Source: Lachnospiraceae bacterium (GTDB lineage: Bacteria; Bacillota; Clostridia; Lachnospirales; Lachnospiraceae). From it: DNA of 13,984 bases. The position numbers and the translations under genes were made by a program. The notes under the pieces are model-generated. The model was given only the letters and a program-made list of their open reading frames with translations. It had not been told where the DNA came from and did not search any database. Location of the stretch: positions 1 through 13,984 of the forward strand of contig VSNY01000096.1 of the NCBI GenBank assembly GCA_009774535.1, read 5' to 3'. Below, one piece after another: positions 13,641 to 13,984 of this stretch (position 1 is its first letter; each line of letters opens with the position of its first letter).

Positions 13641-13984
13641 TTAAAACACCCCTAATTCCATCAATACTAATACGACTACCCCTGCCAGATCCAAAACTCC
13701 GAATAAAATCAGCCAGTAAATATATTTTTTCACCGGCTTCATACTCTTTTCATTCACACCGACCTTTTCAAACAACGGCTTCTGCTCGTCAATCAGGTCT
13801 TTAATATTACGGAAGCACTTGACGTCTTCTGTATGAATCTTTTGTGAAAGCTCTTCTTTCAGCCCGGACACCTGCCCGTTAATCTCATCCATCGTCTGGC
13901 GGACTTCTTCGGACTGCTGAGACATCTGCTCCACTTCTTCGTGGATCTTGCGCCCGGCTTCCGCCGCCATCTCTTCCACTGCTC
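13641..13984 (-). CDS. Coiled-coil protein with C-terminal membrane segment, 5' end cut by window edge
   Basis: The frame is open to the window edge; a GTG at 13979 could be a start, but it has too little upstream sequence to judge. The visible 112-114 residues are a heptad-like charged helix (EEVEQMSQQSEEVRQTMDEI and onward, about the first 65), a short linker, and a hydrophobic C-terminal segment (YIYWLILFGVLDLAGVVVL), which suggests a tail-anchored protein with a cytosolic coiled coil. I do not recognise the family. It stops immediately before the pyrophosphatase ATG, so the two are co-translated. A role in localising or scaffolding that enzyme would be speculation. Confidence 0.75.
   Translation of the reverse strand, partial: AVEEMAAEAGRKIHEEVEQMSQQSEEVRQTMDEINGQVSGLKEELSQKIHTEDVKCFRNIKDLIDEQKPLFEKVGVNEKSMKPVKKYIYWLILFGVLDLAGVVVLVLMELGVF

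Overview
The window looks like part of a Clostridia chromosome, most likely Lachnospiraceae. This rests on the housekeeping gene order rho-rpmE-DUF1385-prmC-prfA, strong purine-rich GGAGG-type ribosome binding sites, a moderate GC content with AT-rich intergenic DNA, and a CBS/DRTGG-containing family II pyrophosphatase of the Clostridium type. The family is inferred from style and gene content. I see no mobile element, CRISPR array, tRNA or rRNA gene.

Layout. (1) 1-4921, minus strand: a translation and transcription-termination cluster. Read 5' to 3' it holds a candidate small leader ORF, rho, rpmE (L31) with its own promoter and intrinsic terminator, a DUF1385/YqhQ membrane protein, prmC (release-factor glutamine methyltransferase) and its substrate RF1 (prfA, cut off by the window edge). 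(2) 5027-6251, plus strand: a short bacterial malic enzyme, divergent from rho, with a near-consensus promoter. (3) 6313-6738, minus: a four-helix DUF2871 membrane protein, preceded by a 429-bp AT-rich gap with possible gene remnants and a possible tiny minus-strand transcript. (4) 7168-8972, plus: a likely operon of MIF-type tautomerase, adenine phosphoribosyltransferase (apt), YbjQ/UPF0145 protein and a DNA-deoxyinosine glycosylase-like protein. (5) 8920-10893, minus: a thioredoxin-domain DUF255/YyaL-type protein whose 3' end overlaps the glycosylase gene. (6) 11127-11363, plus: a small unrecognised ORF. (7) 11332-13984, minus: a coupled run of a coiled-coil protein with a C-terminal membrane segment (partial), a CBS-DRTGG manganese-dependent inorganic pyrophosphatase and a flavin reductase family protein.

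Functionally, region 1 joins termination of transcription (Rho) and of translation (RF1 and its modifying enzyme) with ribosomal protein L31. Region 4 joins purine salvage with repair of deaminated adenine. Region 7 puts a nucleotide-regulated pyrophosphatase in one transcription unit with a flavin-dependent oxidoreductase.

I do not see a convincing new multi-gene system. The observations most worth testing are small-scale: the ORF whose stop overlaps the rho start codon, the arginine-rich tandem repeats in the Rho linker, the overlapping bidirectional promoter at 7091-7144 with a tiny ORF and hairpin behind it, and the small ORF at 11127.
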